Origin: Clostridia bacterium
Lineage (GTDB): Bacteria > Bacillota > Clostridia > Christensenellales > Aristaeellaceae
Reading direction: 5' to 3'
Length of the DNA stretch: 37,661 bases
Assembly (NCBI GenBank): GCA_017436605.1
Contig: JAFSCW010000013.1
Coordinates: 1-37,661, forward strand
Part shown: in pieces, positions 30,373 to 37,661 of the stretch
How the letters are laid out: every line of letters starts with the position of its first letter
Numbering within the stretch: position 1 is the first letter of the stretch
Position numbers and translations under genes: made by a program
The notes under the pieces: model-generated
Told to the model about the DNA's origin: nothing
Database searches by the model: none
What the model saw: only the letters and a program-made list of their open reading frames with translations

Positions 30373-31260
30373 ATGGCGAAGAAAATGGGCCTGGGCAGGG
30401 GCCTGAGCGCAATCCTGCCGGACGTGGAAGACGTCGTCGAATCCGTCGGGTCTGCGCAGCTGGGCGGCGCGGCGGCCGTTCCTGCCGATGCGGTGGCGGA
30501 GCTTCCGCTGGGCGATATCGACCCAAACCGCAGCCAGCCGAGAAAGAACTTTGACGGCGAGGCGCTCAACGCGCTGGCCGAGTCCATCCGCCACAGCGGC
30601 GTGCTCTCGCCGATTCTCGTCGCCCGGGACGGCAGCCGCTATACGATCATCGCCGGCGAGCGCCGCTGGCGCGCGGCGCGCATCGCGGGGAGGGAGACGA
30701 TCCCGGCGATCGTGCGCGAATGGGACGACGTCAAGCGGCAGGAGGCCGCGCTGATCGAAAACATCCAGCGCGAGGACCTCAACCCGATCGAGGAAGCGCA
30801 GGGCGTGTACGTCCTGATGAACGAATGTGCGCTGACGCAGGAGGCCGTCGCGGAGCGGCTGGGCCGCAGCCGCCCGGCGATTGCGAACCTGCTGCGCCTG
30901 CTGACCCTGCCCAAGGCGATGCAGCAGGCTGTCATCGACGGCGCGATCTCCGCGGGCCATGCGCGCGTGCTGGCCGGCATTTCGGATAAGAAGCTGCAGG
31001 CGCTGCTCTTTGCCCGCACGGTCGAGCAGGGCTGGTCCGTCCGCAGGCTTGAGGAGGCCGCGCGCGAAACCTCCGCCCCGAAGAGGGAAAAGCCCAGGGC
31101 TGTGCCGCTGCCGGCGGAATACGAGGAGCTGCGCGATCGTCTTCGCACCGCGACGGGCCTGAAGGTCTCCCTGCAGGGCACGCAGGAAAAGGGAAAAATT
31201 GTGCTCGAATACGCCAGCCAGGAAGCGCTCCAGCGGCTCTGGGACATGCTCGAGGCGTGA
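30373..31260 (+). CDS. parB: Chromosome partitioning protein ParB/Spo0J
   Basis: CTP-dependent DNA clamp that loads at parS sites, 295 residues. The N-terminal GLGRGLSAILPD is the ParA-interacting tail. LGDIDPNRSQPRKNFDGEALNALAESIRHSGVLSPILV is box I, IIAGERRWRAAR (92-103) is the CTP-binding GERRxRA box, and ENIQREDLNPIEEAQGVY follows. The helix-turn-helix is LTQEAVAERLGRSRPAIANLLRLLTLP. The C-terminal dimerisation domain ends at 295. No perfect copy of the known parS 16-mer was noticed in the window. The gene pair is not next to the usual oriC neighbours (rsmG, mnmG). Confidence 0.96.
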   Translation: MAKKMGLGRGLSAILPDVEDVVESVGSAQLGGAAAVPADAVAELPLGDIDPNRSQPRKNFDGEALNALAESIRHSGVLSPILVARDGSRYTIIAGERRWRAARIAGRETIPAIVREWDDVKRQEAALIENIQREDLNPIEEAQGVYVLMNECALTQEAVAERLGRSRPAIANLLRLLTLPKAMQQAVIDGAISAGHARVLAGISDKKLQALLFARTVEQGWSVRRLEEAARETSAPKREKPRAVPLPAEYEELRDRLRTATGLKVSLQGTQEKGKIVLEYASQEALQRLWDMLEA

Positions 31261-31338
31261 TTTTTTCCTGATATTGCTGAAAAAACGGCGCACGCAGACC
31301 GGAGAAGACAATCAAAAAAACCACAAAATATATCCCAA

Positions 31339-31368
31339 TTGACATTATTGTCTCTATCTGGATATTTT
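31339..31368 (+). promoter_or_regulatory. Promoter-like sequence between parB and its terminator
   Basis: TTGACA (31339-31344) with TATTTT 18 bases on (31363-31368). It lies just before a strong terminator, so if active it would give an RNA of only about 45 bases. The gap of 322 bases between parB and the SPFH gene holds this, the terminator and the SPFH promoter; nothing else is seen. Confidence 0.35.
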
Positions 31369-31380
31369 GCTGCATACAAG

Positions 31381-31414
31381 ACGGGGCGGAATCCTTTTCC
31401 CGCCTCGTTTTTTT
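31381..31414 (+). terminator. Terminator after parAB
   Basis: ACGGGGCGG/CCGCCTCGT stem with one G-T pair, followed by eight T. Confidence 0.9.
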
Positions 31415-31472
31415 GCGCGTCGGCGAGGCGCTTTGCCGCTGCGCGGCGGGCTTTGCGCGGGAAATGGAATCA

Positions 31473-31501
31473 TTGACGGTATAACCCGTGTATGTTATCC
31501 T
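31473..31501 (+). promoter_or_regulatory. Promoter of the SPFH gene
   Basis: TTGACG (31473-31478), 17 bases, TATCCT (31496-31501). Confidence 0.6.
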
Positions 31502-31582
31502 TGAATCACATCAACCGGATGATGGTTACAGACCACTTCATCAAGCATACAGCCCGGGTGCATCCCGGTGAAAGGAGCACAT

Positions 31583-32497
31583 ATGAACAATACGCCCATC
31601 AAAATCGTGCGGCGCTTCGCCGCGCTGATCGTGGTCTTTTTCCTCGCGGTCATCATTCTGCCCAACTGCTTTGCCTCTGTGCCGGTCGGCTCGACGGGCA
31701 TCCTGCTGACGATGGGCAAGGTCGAGGATTCTGCGCTGTCCGAGGGCTATCATTTCAAGATACCGTTCGTGCAGAAGATTGTCTCGATGGATAACCGCGT
31801 CAAGAAGCTGGAACTGAATACCGAGGCTTTCTCCAAGGATATTCAGACCGTCTCTGCGACGCTCGCGGTCAACTACCGCCTGCAGACCGAGAAGACCTTC
31901 TCGATCTACAAGAGCGTCGGCACCGCGTATCAGGATAACCTGATCGTTCCGGCGACGCACGAGGTGCTCAAGTCCGTCTGCGCGCAGTACACGGCGGAGG
32001 AGCTGATCTCCAAGCGCGCGGAATCCTCCGACAAGATGCGCGACGAGCTGGACGCCAAGCTCAATCCGCTGGGCATCTCGATCACCGATTTCAACATCAT
32101 CGACTTCGACTTCTCCGATGAGTTCATCAACGCGGTCGAAAGCAAGCAGGTCGCTGAGCAGCTCAAGAAGAAGGCCGCGACCGAGAACGAGACCGCCATC
32201 GCGCAGGCTGAGCGCGAAAAGCAGGTTTCCATCAAGCAGTCCGAGGCGGAGGCCAAGCGCGTGCAGATCGCCGCGGAGGCGGACGCGGAGCGCGTGCGCA
32301 TCGCCGCAGAGGCCGAGGCCAACGCTGTGAAGCTCGCGGCGGAGGCGGAAGCCTATCGCCTGCAGAAGATCAACGAGCAGATTTCCGAAAAGACCATCTA
32401 CAACACGATCGCCGAAAACTGGGACGGCAAGCTCCCGGGCGTCATCGGCACGGGCACGGCCGGCATCCTCGACCTGAGCGGGGCTGCGGGCCAGTAA
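31583..32497 (+). CDS. SPFH/band 7 (prohibitin-like) membrane protein
   Basis: Membrane-anchored SPFH family protein, 304 residues, which forms ring or cage oligomers on the membrane. One N-terminal span (about 9-27) is followed by the SPFH domain (VPVGSTGILLTMGKVEDSALSEGYHFKIPFVQKIVSMDNRVKKLELN, then SKDIQTVSATLAVNYRL). A long charged helix, rich in AEAEAKRVQIAAEADAERVRIAAEAEANAVKLAAEAEAYRLQ (about 205-265), must form the coiled-coil belt. The ATG at 31583 has AAAGGAG at a good distance; GTG 31568 in the same frame is unlikely. No NfeD partner gene is adjacent. Confidence 0.92.
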   Translation: MNNTPIKIVRRFAALIVVFFLAVIILPNCFASVPVGSTGILLTMGKVEDSALSEGYHFKIPFVQKIVSMDNRVKKLELNTEAFSKDIQTVSATLAVNYRLQTEKTFSIYKSVGTAYQDNLIVPATHEVLKSVCAQYTAEELISKRAESSDKMRDELDAKLNPLGISITDFNIIDFDFSDEFINAVESKQVAEQLKKKAATENETAIAQAEREKQVSIKQSEAEAKRVQIAAEADAERVRIAAEAEANAVKLAAEAEAYRLQKINEQISEKTIYNTIAENWDGKLPGVIGTGTAGILDLSGAAGQ

Positions 32498-32533
32498 GCG
32501 GGGCCTGCAGATACGACAGATCAGAGAATCATT

Positions 32534-32783
32534 GTAGGGGAGGGGCTCTGCTCCTCCCTTATAGATTGCCATCCCTCCGAAGCATCTGCGCCGCGCAGTT
32601 TCCCTTTTATACAAAGGGGCTGATATCCACGCAGAATAAGGAAATAAACAGACATGCGGATTTCTTGCTGCCCTGAAACGATGAAACCTTCCCCTTTGGG
32701 GAAGGCGGCGCGGCGCAAGCTGTGACGGATGAGGTCCCCGCCCGCAGGTGGATAAAGCGGGAGGAGCAGAGCCCCTCCCCTAC
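32534..32783. mobile_element. MITE-like element with perfect 25-bp terminal inverted repeats
   Basis: The 25-bp core of the dispersed repeat occurs here twice: inverted at 32534-32558 and direct at 32759-32783, perfectly complementary. About 200 bases lie between. They hold a CCTTCCCC/GGGGAAGG hairpin (32687-32705) followed by GACGGATGAGG, and no gene. Terminal repeats plus no coding capacity fit a miniature element moved by another element's enzyme. Clear target duplications were not seen. Confidence 0.6.
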
Positions 32784-32881
32784 GAAATGCGGAAAAAAAC
32801 AGGTTCCCTCCGGGAATCATCGGGCGGCCAGTCGCCGATGCATGCGAGCGATCGCGCCTTAGCAGACAGACATTCATCCAC

Positions 32882-32919
32882 GAAAAAAAGCAGCGCCTGC
32901 GGTTTTCCGCAGGCGCTGC
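32882..32919 (-). terminator. Terminator of the esterase gene
   Basis: Thirteen-base-pair GC-rich stem (32890-32902 with 32907-32919), TTTT loop, then seven T on the minus strand. Confidence 0.96.
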
Positions 32920-32934
32920 GCATGTTTGTGGAAA

Positions 32935-34740
32935 TTACTTGGCTTCCTCGACCGGGGCCGGCTCATACCAGGCGGCGTCGGCAGCATAGGTGCCCTTGGC
33001 GACCGGCTCGCCCTCGTAATAGAGGGTGCCATCCTCGCCGCGGGTGTACTTGGAGAAGAACTCATACCAGACGGTCTGCGGCTGCTCCGGCATGTAGATA
33101 TGCGCGGTGCGCAGGACGTTGGTGAACTTGACCATCGGAATCTGGGATTCGTTGACGAAGGTCATGGTCTGCCACTGGCCGTCGTGCTCCTCGCTCTTGG
33201 AGACGCGCGCCTCGTCGATGCCGTTGTGCGCGGTCCAGGACTGGAGCATGGTGACGGTGCCGTTGCCCTCGACCAGGGCCGGGGTGGCGGCGGAGTCGAA
33301 CTCACCGCACATCGCCCAGACCGGCAGCTGCGCGTCGCCGGTGATCTCCAGCGTGGAGAACGCGCCGATCGGCGCGACAGCGGCAAAGCGCGCGGCGTTC
33401 GTGGAAGCGAGGGTGAAGGTCATCATGGAGCCATTGGAATGGCCGGTGCAGTAGATGCGGGTCTTGTCGACGTTGTAGGCTTCCTCGGTCTTGTCGAGGA
33501 TGGTGTTCAGGACGTTCGCGTCGGTCATCGGGTCCATATCGCCGGCGAGCATCGTGAACGCGCCGCCCAGCCACATGGCGCACGGGACATTGCCCATCAG
33601 CGGGAGATCGCGGACCATGCCCTGCGGATAGATCACGATGAAGCCTTCCTTCTCGGCGATCTCATGCCAGCGGGATTCCTCGACCATCGAGGCGGCGGAG
33701 GCGGTGTAGCCGTGGATGGACATCACGACCGGGACGGCCTTGGTGCCGTCGTAGCTGGAGGGGACGTAGGTGATCCAGCGGCGGGTTTCGCCGCCGATCT
33801 CTTCCTCGTTCCAGATGAAGTTCTCGGTGCTCTTGTCGATCACGAACTCGACGCGGCCGCCGTCTTCCATGCCCATGAAGCGCTTGTTCTGGCCCGCGAA
33901 GGCGTTCCAGATGGTTTCAGGGGTCTGGGTTTCGCCGGAAACCCAGATGCGCACGGCGGCGTTCTCTGCGGCGTAGACGGTCTCGGCGTATTCGTTCTTC
34001 TCAGCCTCGGCGGCCTTGCCTGCGGCGAGGTAATAATCCAGCGCGTTTTCGGTTTCGGAGGAGACGAACCAGACCGGGGTCGGAACGTTCTTGGCCAGAA
34101 CGTTCATCTCCGGGATGCCCTGCGTGCCGTCCGCCGGGAAGGGGATGACGACCTGCTCGCCGATGGCGGCAAGCGCCTCGGCGGAAACGGCCGGCGCGTC
34201 GACGGCGGTGATGTTCGCAAAGTCGGTCGCGTATTCCGCGCCGAAGAGCAGCGCGGCGGCGCCGCCCTCGCCGTAGCCGATGAGCGCGGTGTGGGTCTTG
34301 TCCATGGAGAACGGCGCGTCCAGCTTCACGCTCTTGGAACGCATGGTGAAGTAGAGCTGGTTGACGATCGCGCCGTCATCGGCGCCCTCGCCGTCCAGGT
34401 TCCAGGTGCCGTCGATCGGCGCGAGGAACGCGACGGCCATCATGTTCGCCTCAGCGACGGCCTTCCACTGCTCGCCGGTTTCGCTGGCGGCGAAGGCTTC
34501 GGCGGTCGTGTTGTCCGGGGTGAGGATGATGGCGGCGTTGGCCCACGGCTGCAGGCCCTTGGGCAGGTAATACGTCGCAATACCGGTGTCCTCTTCGACG
34601 GTGATGGCGACGTTGTTGAACAGACCGCTCATCACGCCGGTATAGGGATCGGCGGGATCGAACGTGTACTCGGCGGCCAGCGCGCAGGAGGCGAGCATGA
34701 CCAGGGCGAGCAGCATGGAGACGAATGCGTTCTTTTTCAT
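32935..34740 (-). CDS. Secreted two-domain esterase (PHB depolymerase/feruloyl esterase-like)
   Basis: Exported alpha/beta-hydrolase, 601 residues. The N-terminus has a signal peptide that also fits a lipobox (LASC, Cys19), so it is either free or a lipoprotein. The C-terminal half (about 300-580) is a LpqC/PHB-depolymerase-type esterase: SIHGYTASA (oxyanion region, 341-349), GHSNG with nucleophile Ser435, Asp482 in GEFDSAAT and a late His in RTAHIY. The N-terminal half (about 25-285) looks like a second, worn hydrolase domain: where GxSxG is expected, IGYGEGG gives Gly157 instead of Ser. It could act on feruloyl or acetyl esters of plant polysaccharides. Start 34740 has AAGGAAG; the promoter is at 34809-34836. 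Codon use suggests strong expression. Confidence 0.82.
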   Translation of the reverse strand: MKKNAFVSMLLALVMLASCALAAEYTFDPADPYTGVMSGLFNNVAITVEEDTGIATYYLPKGLQPWANAAIILTPDNTTAEAFAASETGEQWKAVAEANMMAVAFLAPIDGTWNLDGEGADDGAIVNQLYFTMRSKSVKLDAPFSMDKTHTALIGYGEGGAAALLFGAEYATDFANITAVDAPAVSAEALAAIGEQVVIPFPADGTQGIPEMNVLAKNVPTPVWFVSSETENALDYYLAAGKAAEAEKNEYAETVYAAENAAVRIWVSGETQTPETIWNAFAGQNKRFMGMEDGGRVEFVIDKSTENFIWNEEEIGGETRRWITYVPSSYDGTKAVPVVMSIHGYTASAASMVEESRWHEIAEKEGFIVIYPQGMVRDLPLMGNVPCAMWLGGAFTMLAGDMDPMTDANVLNTILDKTEEAYNVDKTRIYCTGHSNGSMMTFTLASTNAARFAAVAPIGAFSTLEITGDAQLPVWAMCGEFDSAATPALVEGNGTVTMLQSWTAHNGIDEARVSKSEEHDGQWQTMTFVNESQIPMVKFTNVLRTAHIYMPEQPQTVWYEFFSKYTRGEDGTLYYEGEPVAKGTYAADAAWYEPAPVEEAK

Positions 34741-34808
34741 GGGGCATCTTCCTTTCTTGTCGTGGGGGATGCATGCCTGGATCCGCAATGTCGGATCTTT
34801 CTGATTTC

Positions 34809-34836
34809 ATTATATCATATTCAGAAATATAAACAA
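34809..34836 (-). promoter_or_regulatory. Promoter of the esterase gene
   Basis: On the minus strand TTGTTT (34831-34836), 16 bases, TATAAT (34809-34814). Confidence 0.65.
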
Positions 34837-34914
34837 TTCCGGAATTCTATAACCTGAAAGAAAACACGGAAAAAAGGCGGCGCCGGAAAACGAATTCAGA
34901 AAATAAATTCAGAC

Positions 34915-34946
34915 GATGAACCTGAAAGATGAATCCGAAAGATGAA
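34915..34946. repeat. 13-bp tandem repeat, two and a half units
   Basis: GATGAACCTGAAA (34915-34927), GATGAATCCGAAA (34928-34940), then GATGAA (34941-34946). It lies between the terminator of the ThrE operon and the esterase promoter. No reading frame supports a protein. Confidence 0.7.
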
Positions 34947-34960
34947 TGGATATGGTGAAT

Positions 34961-34996
34961 AAAAAAGAAGTTCTCCGCATCCGAAGGGCGGGGAAC
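34961..34996 (-). terminator. Terminator of the split ThrE operon
   Basis: GTTCTCCGC/GCGGGGAAC stem (34970-34978 with 34988-34996, one G-T pair), then TTCTTTTTT on the minus strand. Confidence 0.85.
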
Positions 34997-35009
34997 CTCT
35001 TTGGCTGTA

Positions 35010-35474
35010 TTATGCGCTTTTTGCTTTTCTCGGTTTTCCGGCCAGCGTGCGGAAGAGCACGGACGTGACCGCAGCGCCCACGGCGATCGCCGCGACGATC
35101 TGCACGGCCTCCATGCCGTAGGACGCGGCGGCTGCGCCGTTGTTTTCCACCAGGGAGAGCATCGCGCAGTAGAACGTATATCCGGGAACGAGGGGAACCA
35201 GCGCGGTCAGCAGGAAGATCGTGGAGGGCATGCGCATGACGCGGGCCTCGATTTCGCAAAGAAGCGAGATGATCACGGTCGAAAGAAAATAGCTGAAGAT
35301 GAAGCTCTGCCCGAGGAGATTGACCATGCACTCGTAGAGCATATAGCCCAGAAGACCGATCAGCGAAGCGGGCAGGATCGTTTTGGACGGGGCGTTGAGC
35401 AAAATGGCATAACCGAGCGTGCCGCCGAAGGCGCCGAGGGAATGGATGAGAATCTGCATGATCGTATCCGGCAT
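35010..35474 (-). CDS. Threonine/serine exporter, small subunit (DUF3815, YjjB-like)
   Basis: Membrane protein of 154 residues with about four to five spans, matching the C-terminal ThrE_2 (DUF3815) half of threonine/serine exporters: AFGGTLGYAILLNAPSKTILPASLIGLLGYMLYE, then ARVMRMPSTIFLLTALVPLVPGYTFYCAMLSL, where PSTIFLLTALVPLVPG is the family signature. Together with the adjacent DUF1212 gene it forms a two-gene exporter. Its ATG overlaps the previous stop by one base (TGATG), so the two are translationally coupled. The direction of transport and the substrate are inferred from the family. Confidence 0.9.
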   Translation of the reverse strand: MPDTIMQILIHSLGAFGGTLGYAILLNAPSKTILPASLIGLLGYMLYECMVNLLGQSFIFSYFLSTVIISLLCEIEARVMRMPSTIFLLTALVPLVPGYTFYCAMLSLVENNGAAAASYGMEAVQIVAAIAVGAAVTSVLFRTLAGKPRKAKSA

Positions 35475-36259
35475 CAGAGCATCCCTCCCGCAAGCATGGC
35501 CATGAGCTTCAGGCCGGAATAGACGCCCAGCGCGACGGAACCGGCGATGAGCAGGGCGTCAACCGCGCGCGCGATGCCGGAGATCAGATCGCCGTACATC
35601 GTATCGCGCACGGCGGTGGTCATCAGAAGGCCGGAAAGGAGCGGCATGATGCCGCCGATGATCGCGGCGTTCACGTTGCCATAGGGCACAAGCAGCGCGG
35701 CCGCCTGCGCGAGCACGGCCGTGAGGAAGCCTCCGGTGAAATTGCCGAAGAGCGCGCCCATGGAGATGTTCGAAAACAGGGGCTGCACGGCCTGAACGAG
35801 CATGCCGATCAGGAACGTGATCAGCAGCACGCCCATCGTGCCGCCGAACAGAAGGCTGAAGGACGCGGCCGCTGCGCCGAAGGCGAGGATCAGCGTCGCC
35901 TGATGCCAGCCGGAATCGGCGGCGGCAGCCTCAAGCTCGCGCTCCGCGCCGTCGATATCCAGTTCGCCGCGGACGATGCGGCGGGAGATGTCGTTGACGA
36001 TGGCCAGACGCGTCGTGTTCGTGCCGCGCCGGGTGATCCGGCGGATGTCCGTGTGCCTGCCGACGCTGACGAAAATCGACGTGGGAAAGGCGACGATGTT
36101 CACATCCTGAAGGCGGAAGCCCTCGGCGATGCGCAGGGCGGTCTCCTCGACGCGGTAGGTTTCGCCGCCATTTTCCAAAACGAGCTGCGCCGCGCGGCAG
36201 ACGAGCCGGATTTCGCGCGTCTGCTTTCCGTGATCCGCAGTAGCTTCCATGGCTTGCAT
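35474..36259 (-). CDS. Threonine/serine exporter, large subunit (DUF1212, YjjP-like)
   Basis: Membrane protein of 261 residues. A cytoplasmic N-terminal part has the DUF1212 signature AAQLVLENGGETYRVEETALRIAEGF (25-50), then NIVAFPTSIFVSV and RITRRGTNTTRLAIVNDISRRIVRGELD; about five spans follow. ATG 36259 has AGAGGAA before it; the longer frame to 36397 covers the promoter region and is not used. The split exporter is arranged as in other Firmicutes. It serves export of threonine/serine-like amino acids, probably driven by the proton gradient. Confidence 0.92.
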   Translation of the reverse strand: MQAMEATADHGKQTREIRLVCRAAQLVLENGGETYRVEETALRIAEGFRLQDVNIVAFPTSIFVSVGRHTDIRRITRRGTNTTRLAIVNDISRRIVRGELDIDGAERELEAAAADSGWHQATLILAFGAAAASFSLLFGGTMGVLLITFLIGMLVQAVQPLFSNISMGALFGNFTGGFLTAVLAQAAALLVPYGNVNAAIIGGIMPLLSGLLMTTAVRDTMYGDLISGIARAVDALLIAGSVALGVYSGLKLMAMLAGGML

Positions 36260-36326
36260 CGGTGTTCCTCTTTCTGCGGCGTCCGCGCCGCGAAGTGACG
36301 TGTGGGCATGCGATGACGATGCGTCG

Positions 36327-36355
36327 ATTATAAAGTCTTGGCGGGCTGTTGTCAA
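36327..36355 (-). promoter_or_regulatory. Consensus promoter of the ThrE operon
   Basis: On the minus strand TTGACA (36350-36355), 17 bases, TATAAT (36327-36332). Both hexamers match consensus perfectly. Confidence 0.88.
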
Positions 36356-36422
36356 TGGATGATGCGCGCTTTGGCGGGAAATCCGGCGGGGCGGCACGCT
36401 TTCCTTTTGTCTGCGGCTGTGC

Positions 36423-36428
36423 TATAAT
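36423..36428 (+). promoter_or_regulatory. -10 box of the HAD gene
   Basis: TATAAT at 36423-36428; the -35 region is poor (TTTCCT, 17 bases before). Confidence 0.5.
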
Positions 36429-36477
36429 GCACAAAAACGCAGAAGATCGAGCAGAAACTGCAGAACGGAGGACGCCC

Positions 36478-37116
36478 ATGATCCGCCTGATTGCCTTCGA
36501 TTTGGATGGAACGATTGCCAATACGCTCCCGATGTGTATCCTCGCCTTTCAGCAGGGCGTTTCGCCCTATGCCGGGCATGCGCTGACGATCGGCGAAATC
36601 ACGTCGCTTTTCGGGCTGAACGAGGTGGGCATGGTCGGCAGGCTCGCGCCCGGCCATGTGGAGGAGGCGCTTGAGGGGTATTATGCCGTGTATGAAGCGG
36701 AGCATGGACGCTGCCCGGACGCCTTCCCCGGCGTCGCCGCGCTGGTTTCGGCGCTGCGGGAAAAGGGAAAGATCGTCTCCATGATCACCGGCAAGGACGA
36801 CAGAAGCTGCCATATCTCCCTTCGCCAGTTCGGGATGGACGATCTGTTTGCCGATGTGCTCACCGGCAGCGCGCGCGGCAACAACAAAAAGGAACGGATG
36901 CTGGAGCTGCTTGAGAAATACGGCCTCAGGCCGGATGAATTCCTGTATGTCGGCGACGCTGCCGCCGATGTGATCGCCGCAAACGGCGCGGGCGTGCGCT
37001 GCATCAGCGCGGCATGGGCCGAAACGGCGGACCGCGCTGCGCTGGAGGCGGTAAACCCCGGACAGGTGTTTGATCGCTTTGAGGATGCGGCGGCGTATCT
37101 GCTGGCGCTGGAATAA
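36478..37116 (+). CDS. HAD-superfamily phosphatase (phosphoglycolate phosphatase-like)
   Basis: Cytoplasmic phosphatase of 212 residues in the HAD superfamily, subfamily IA (PGP/beta-PGM type with an alpha-helical cap). Motif I is FDLDGTIANT with the nucleophile Asp8 and Asp10. Motif II is SMITGKD with Thr. A Lys/Arg follows in the NNKKERM region, and YVGDAAADVIAA is motif III/IV with Gly-Asp. Start 36478 has GGAGG at a good distance; the frame open to 36349 is not coding. The substrate is not decided by sequence: phosphoglycolate, sugar phosphate or pyrophosphate are all possible. Confidence 0.88.
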   Translation: MIRLIAFDLDGTIANTLPMCILAFQQGVSPYAGHALTIGEITSLFGLNEVGMVGRLAPGHVEEALEGYYAVYEAEHGRCPDAFPGVAALVSALREKGKIVSMITGKDDRSCHISLRQFGMDDLFADVLTGSARGNNKKERMLELLEKYGLRPDEFLYVGDAAADVIAANGAGVRCISAAWAETADRAALEAVNPGQVFDRFEDAAAYLLALE

Positions 37117-37136
37117 AGCATGGATGCGCGGCGATG

Positions 37137-37213
37137 CGCCCCGGGCTGCCTGCGGCGGCCAGCTCCCTCCATGAGGGAGGGGAACCATCCGAAGGACGGC
37201 GGAAGGAGCCGAT
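37137..37213. repeat. Second intergenic repeat family, hairpin plus GACGG motif
   Basis: CTCCCTC-CAT-GAGGGAG hairpin (37163-37179), then ACCATCCGAAGGACGGCGGAAGGAG. The same plan (C-rich hairpin, then GACGG...GAG) is seen at 32687-32735 inside the MITE-like element. Confidence 0.45.
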
Positions 37214-37215
37214 TA

Positions 37216-37243
37216 AAAAACTCTCCCCGAGGGGAGAGTTTTT
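37216..37243. terminator. Bidirectional terminator between HAD and KduD-like genes
   Basis: AAAAACTCTCCCC/GGGGAGAGTTTTT with a GA loop; T-runs on both strands. Confidence 0.93.
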
Positions 37244-37263
37244 GTTTGCCCTGAGAGAATCGA

Positions 37264-37661
37264 TTACGGCTGCTTGCCGATGTAGGCAGCGATGCCGCCG
37301 TCGACGTAGAGGATGTGGCCGTTGACGAAGTTGGAAGCGTCGGAAGAGAGGAACACGGCCGGGCCGCCCAGATCTTCCGCCTCGCCCCAGCGCTCCGCCG
37401 GGGTACGGCCGATGATGAACTTGTCAAATGGATGACGCTCGCCGTCTTCCTGGATCTCGCGCAGCGGCGCGGTCTGCGGGGTCGCGATGTAGCCCGGGCC
37501 GATGCCGTTGCACTGGATGTTGTACTTGCCGTACTCGGAGGCGATGTTGCGGGTGAGCATCTTCAGGCCGCCCTTCGCAGCAGCGTAGGCAGAGACGGTC
37601 TCACGGCCGAACTCGGACATCATGGAGCAGATGTTGATGATCTTGCCGTGGCCCTTCTTGA
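37264..37661 (-). CDS. kduD: KduD-like short-chain dehydrogenase (cut by window edge)
   Basis: The C-terminal 132 codons of a classical NAD(P)-dependent short-chain dehydrogenase; the N-terminal Rossmann GxxxGxG lies beyond the window. KGHGKIINICSMMSEFG contains the catalytic-Ser region, and AYAAAKGGLKMLTRNIASEYGKYNIQCNGIGPGYIATPQT holds YxxxK (Tyr and Lys) and the IxPGYI motif. The end, RWGEAEDLGGPAVFLSSDASNFVNGHILYVDGGIAAYIG, is typical of 2-deoxy-D-gluconate 3-dehydrogenase (KduD) and gluconate 5-dehydrogenase. KduD is favoured because a KDG kinase is in the window, but gluconate 5-dehydrogenase is possible. Confidence 0.8.
   Translation of the reverse strand, partial: KKGHGKIINICSMMSEFGRETVSAYAAAKGGLKMLTRNIASEYGKYNIQCNGIGPGYIATPQTAPLREIQEDGERHPFDKFIIGRTPAERWGEAEDLGGPAVFLSSDASNFVNGHILYVDGGIAAYIGKQP

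Noticed and set aside
29480..31400. parS site near parAB
   Set aside because: No match to the known TGTTTCACGTGAAACA palindrome was noticed on reading; the AATACA repeats are a different motif.
32926..34857. 643-codon open frame on the plus strand
   Set aside because: Antisense shadow of the secreted esterase gene; Gly/Asp/Val/Arg-rich translation without any motif.

Overview
This window most likely comes from a GC-rich member of the Clostridia (Bacillota). Three things point there: strong AGGAGG ribosome binding sites before nearly every gene, TTGACA/TATAAT promoters, and a textbook HrcA operator (CIRCE). A Christensenellales- or Oscillospirales-like gut lineage would fit the gene content, but the genus cannot be fixed from this sequence. 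No rRNA, CRISPR array, transposase or phage gene was seen. There is one tRNA gene, tRNA-Ser(CGA).

Layout. 1-2600: glgA (partial) and a GltD-like flavoprotein, both leftward. 2700-5310: CIRCE-controlled htpG, tRNA-Ser(CGA), and an unusual set of palindromes built from copies of the tRNA 3' end. 5311-9404: GH4 alpha-galactosidase, a MATE transporter and KDG kinase. 9450-10251: an AT-richer pair, SLOG-fold protein and Xre regulator, back to back. 10353-15342 (leftward): an aconitase-family hydratase, then LysR, membrane-protein and Xre genes. 15846-17760 (leftward): iron alcohol dehydrogenase and a flavin reductase-like protein. 18042-21538: a large secreted peptidoglycan-binding protein and a secreted metallo-beta-lactamase-fold protein. 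21635-23709 (leftward): a membrane protein and an M23-like protein with an altered active site. 23882-24334: VanZ-like. 24699-27459 (leftward): TldD/TldE. 27607-31260: an MFS transporter, an unknown 150-residue protein, then ParA/Soj and ParB/Spo0J. 31583-32497: SPFH protein. 32935-34740 (leftward): secreted two-domain esterase. 35010-36259 (leftward): split ThrE exporter. 36478-37116: HAD phosphatase. 37264-37661 (leftward, partial): KduD-like dehydrogenase.

Functional themes. Carbohydrate use: alpha-galactoside cleavage, KDG phosphorylation, a KduD-type dehydrogenase and glycogen synthesis suit a plant-polysaccharide fermenter, with an alcohol dehydrogenase as electron sink. Envelope: peptidoglycan-binding, M23-like, VanZ-like and SPFH proteins. 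Housekeeping: Hsp90 and chromosome segregation.

The strongest unexplained signals are non-coding. One is a nested palindrome array made from the tRNA-Ser tail (4854-5095). Another is a dispersed repeat with a 25-bp core. It has identical copies at 15475, 24357 and 32759 and an inverted copy at 32534, forming a ~250-bp MITE-like element with perfect terminal inverted repeats at 32534-32783. A third is a run of three AATACA repeats at exact 11-bp spacing before parA. No complete novel system could be demonstrated. The least explained coding loci are the SLOG/Xre pair, the Xre/membrane protein/LysR run and the unknown gene before parA.
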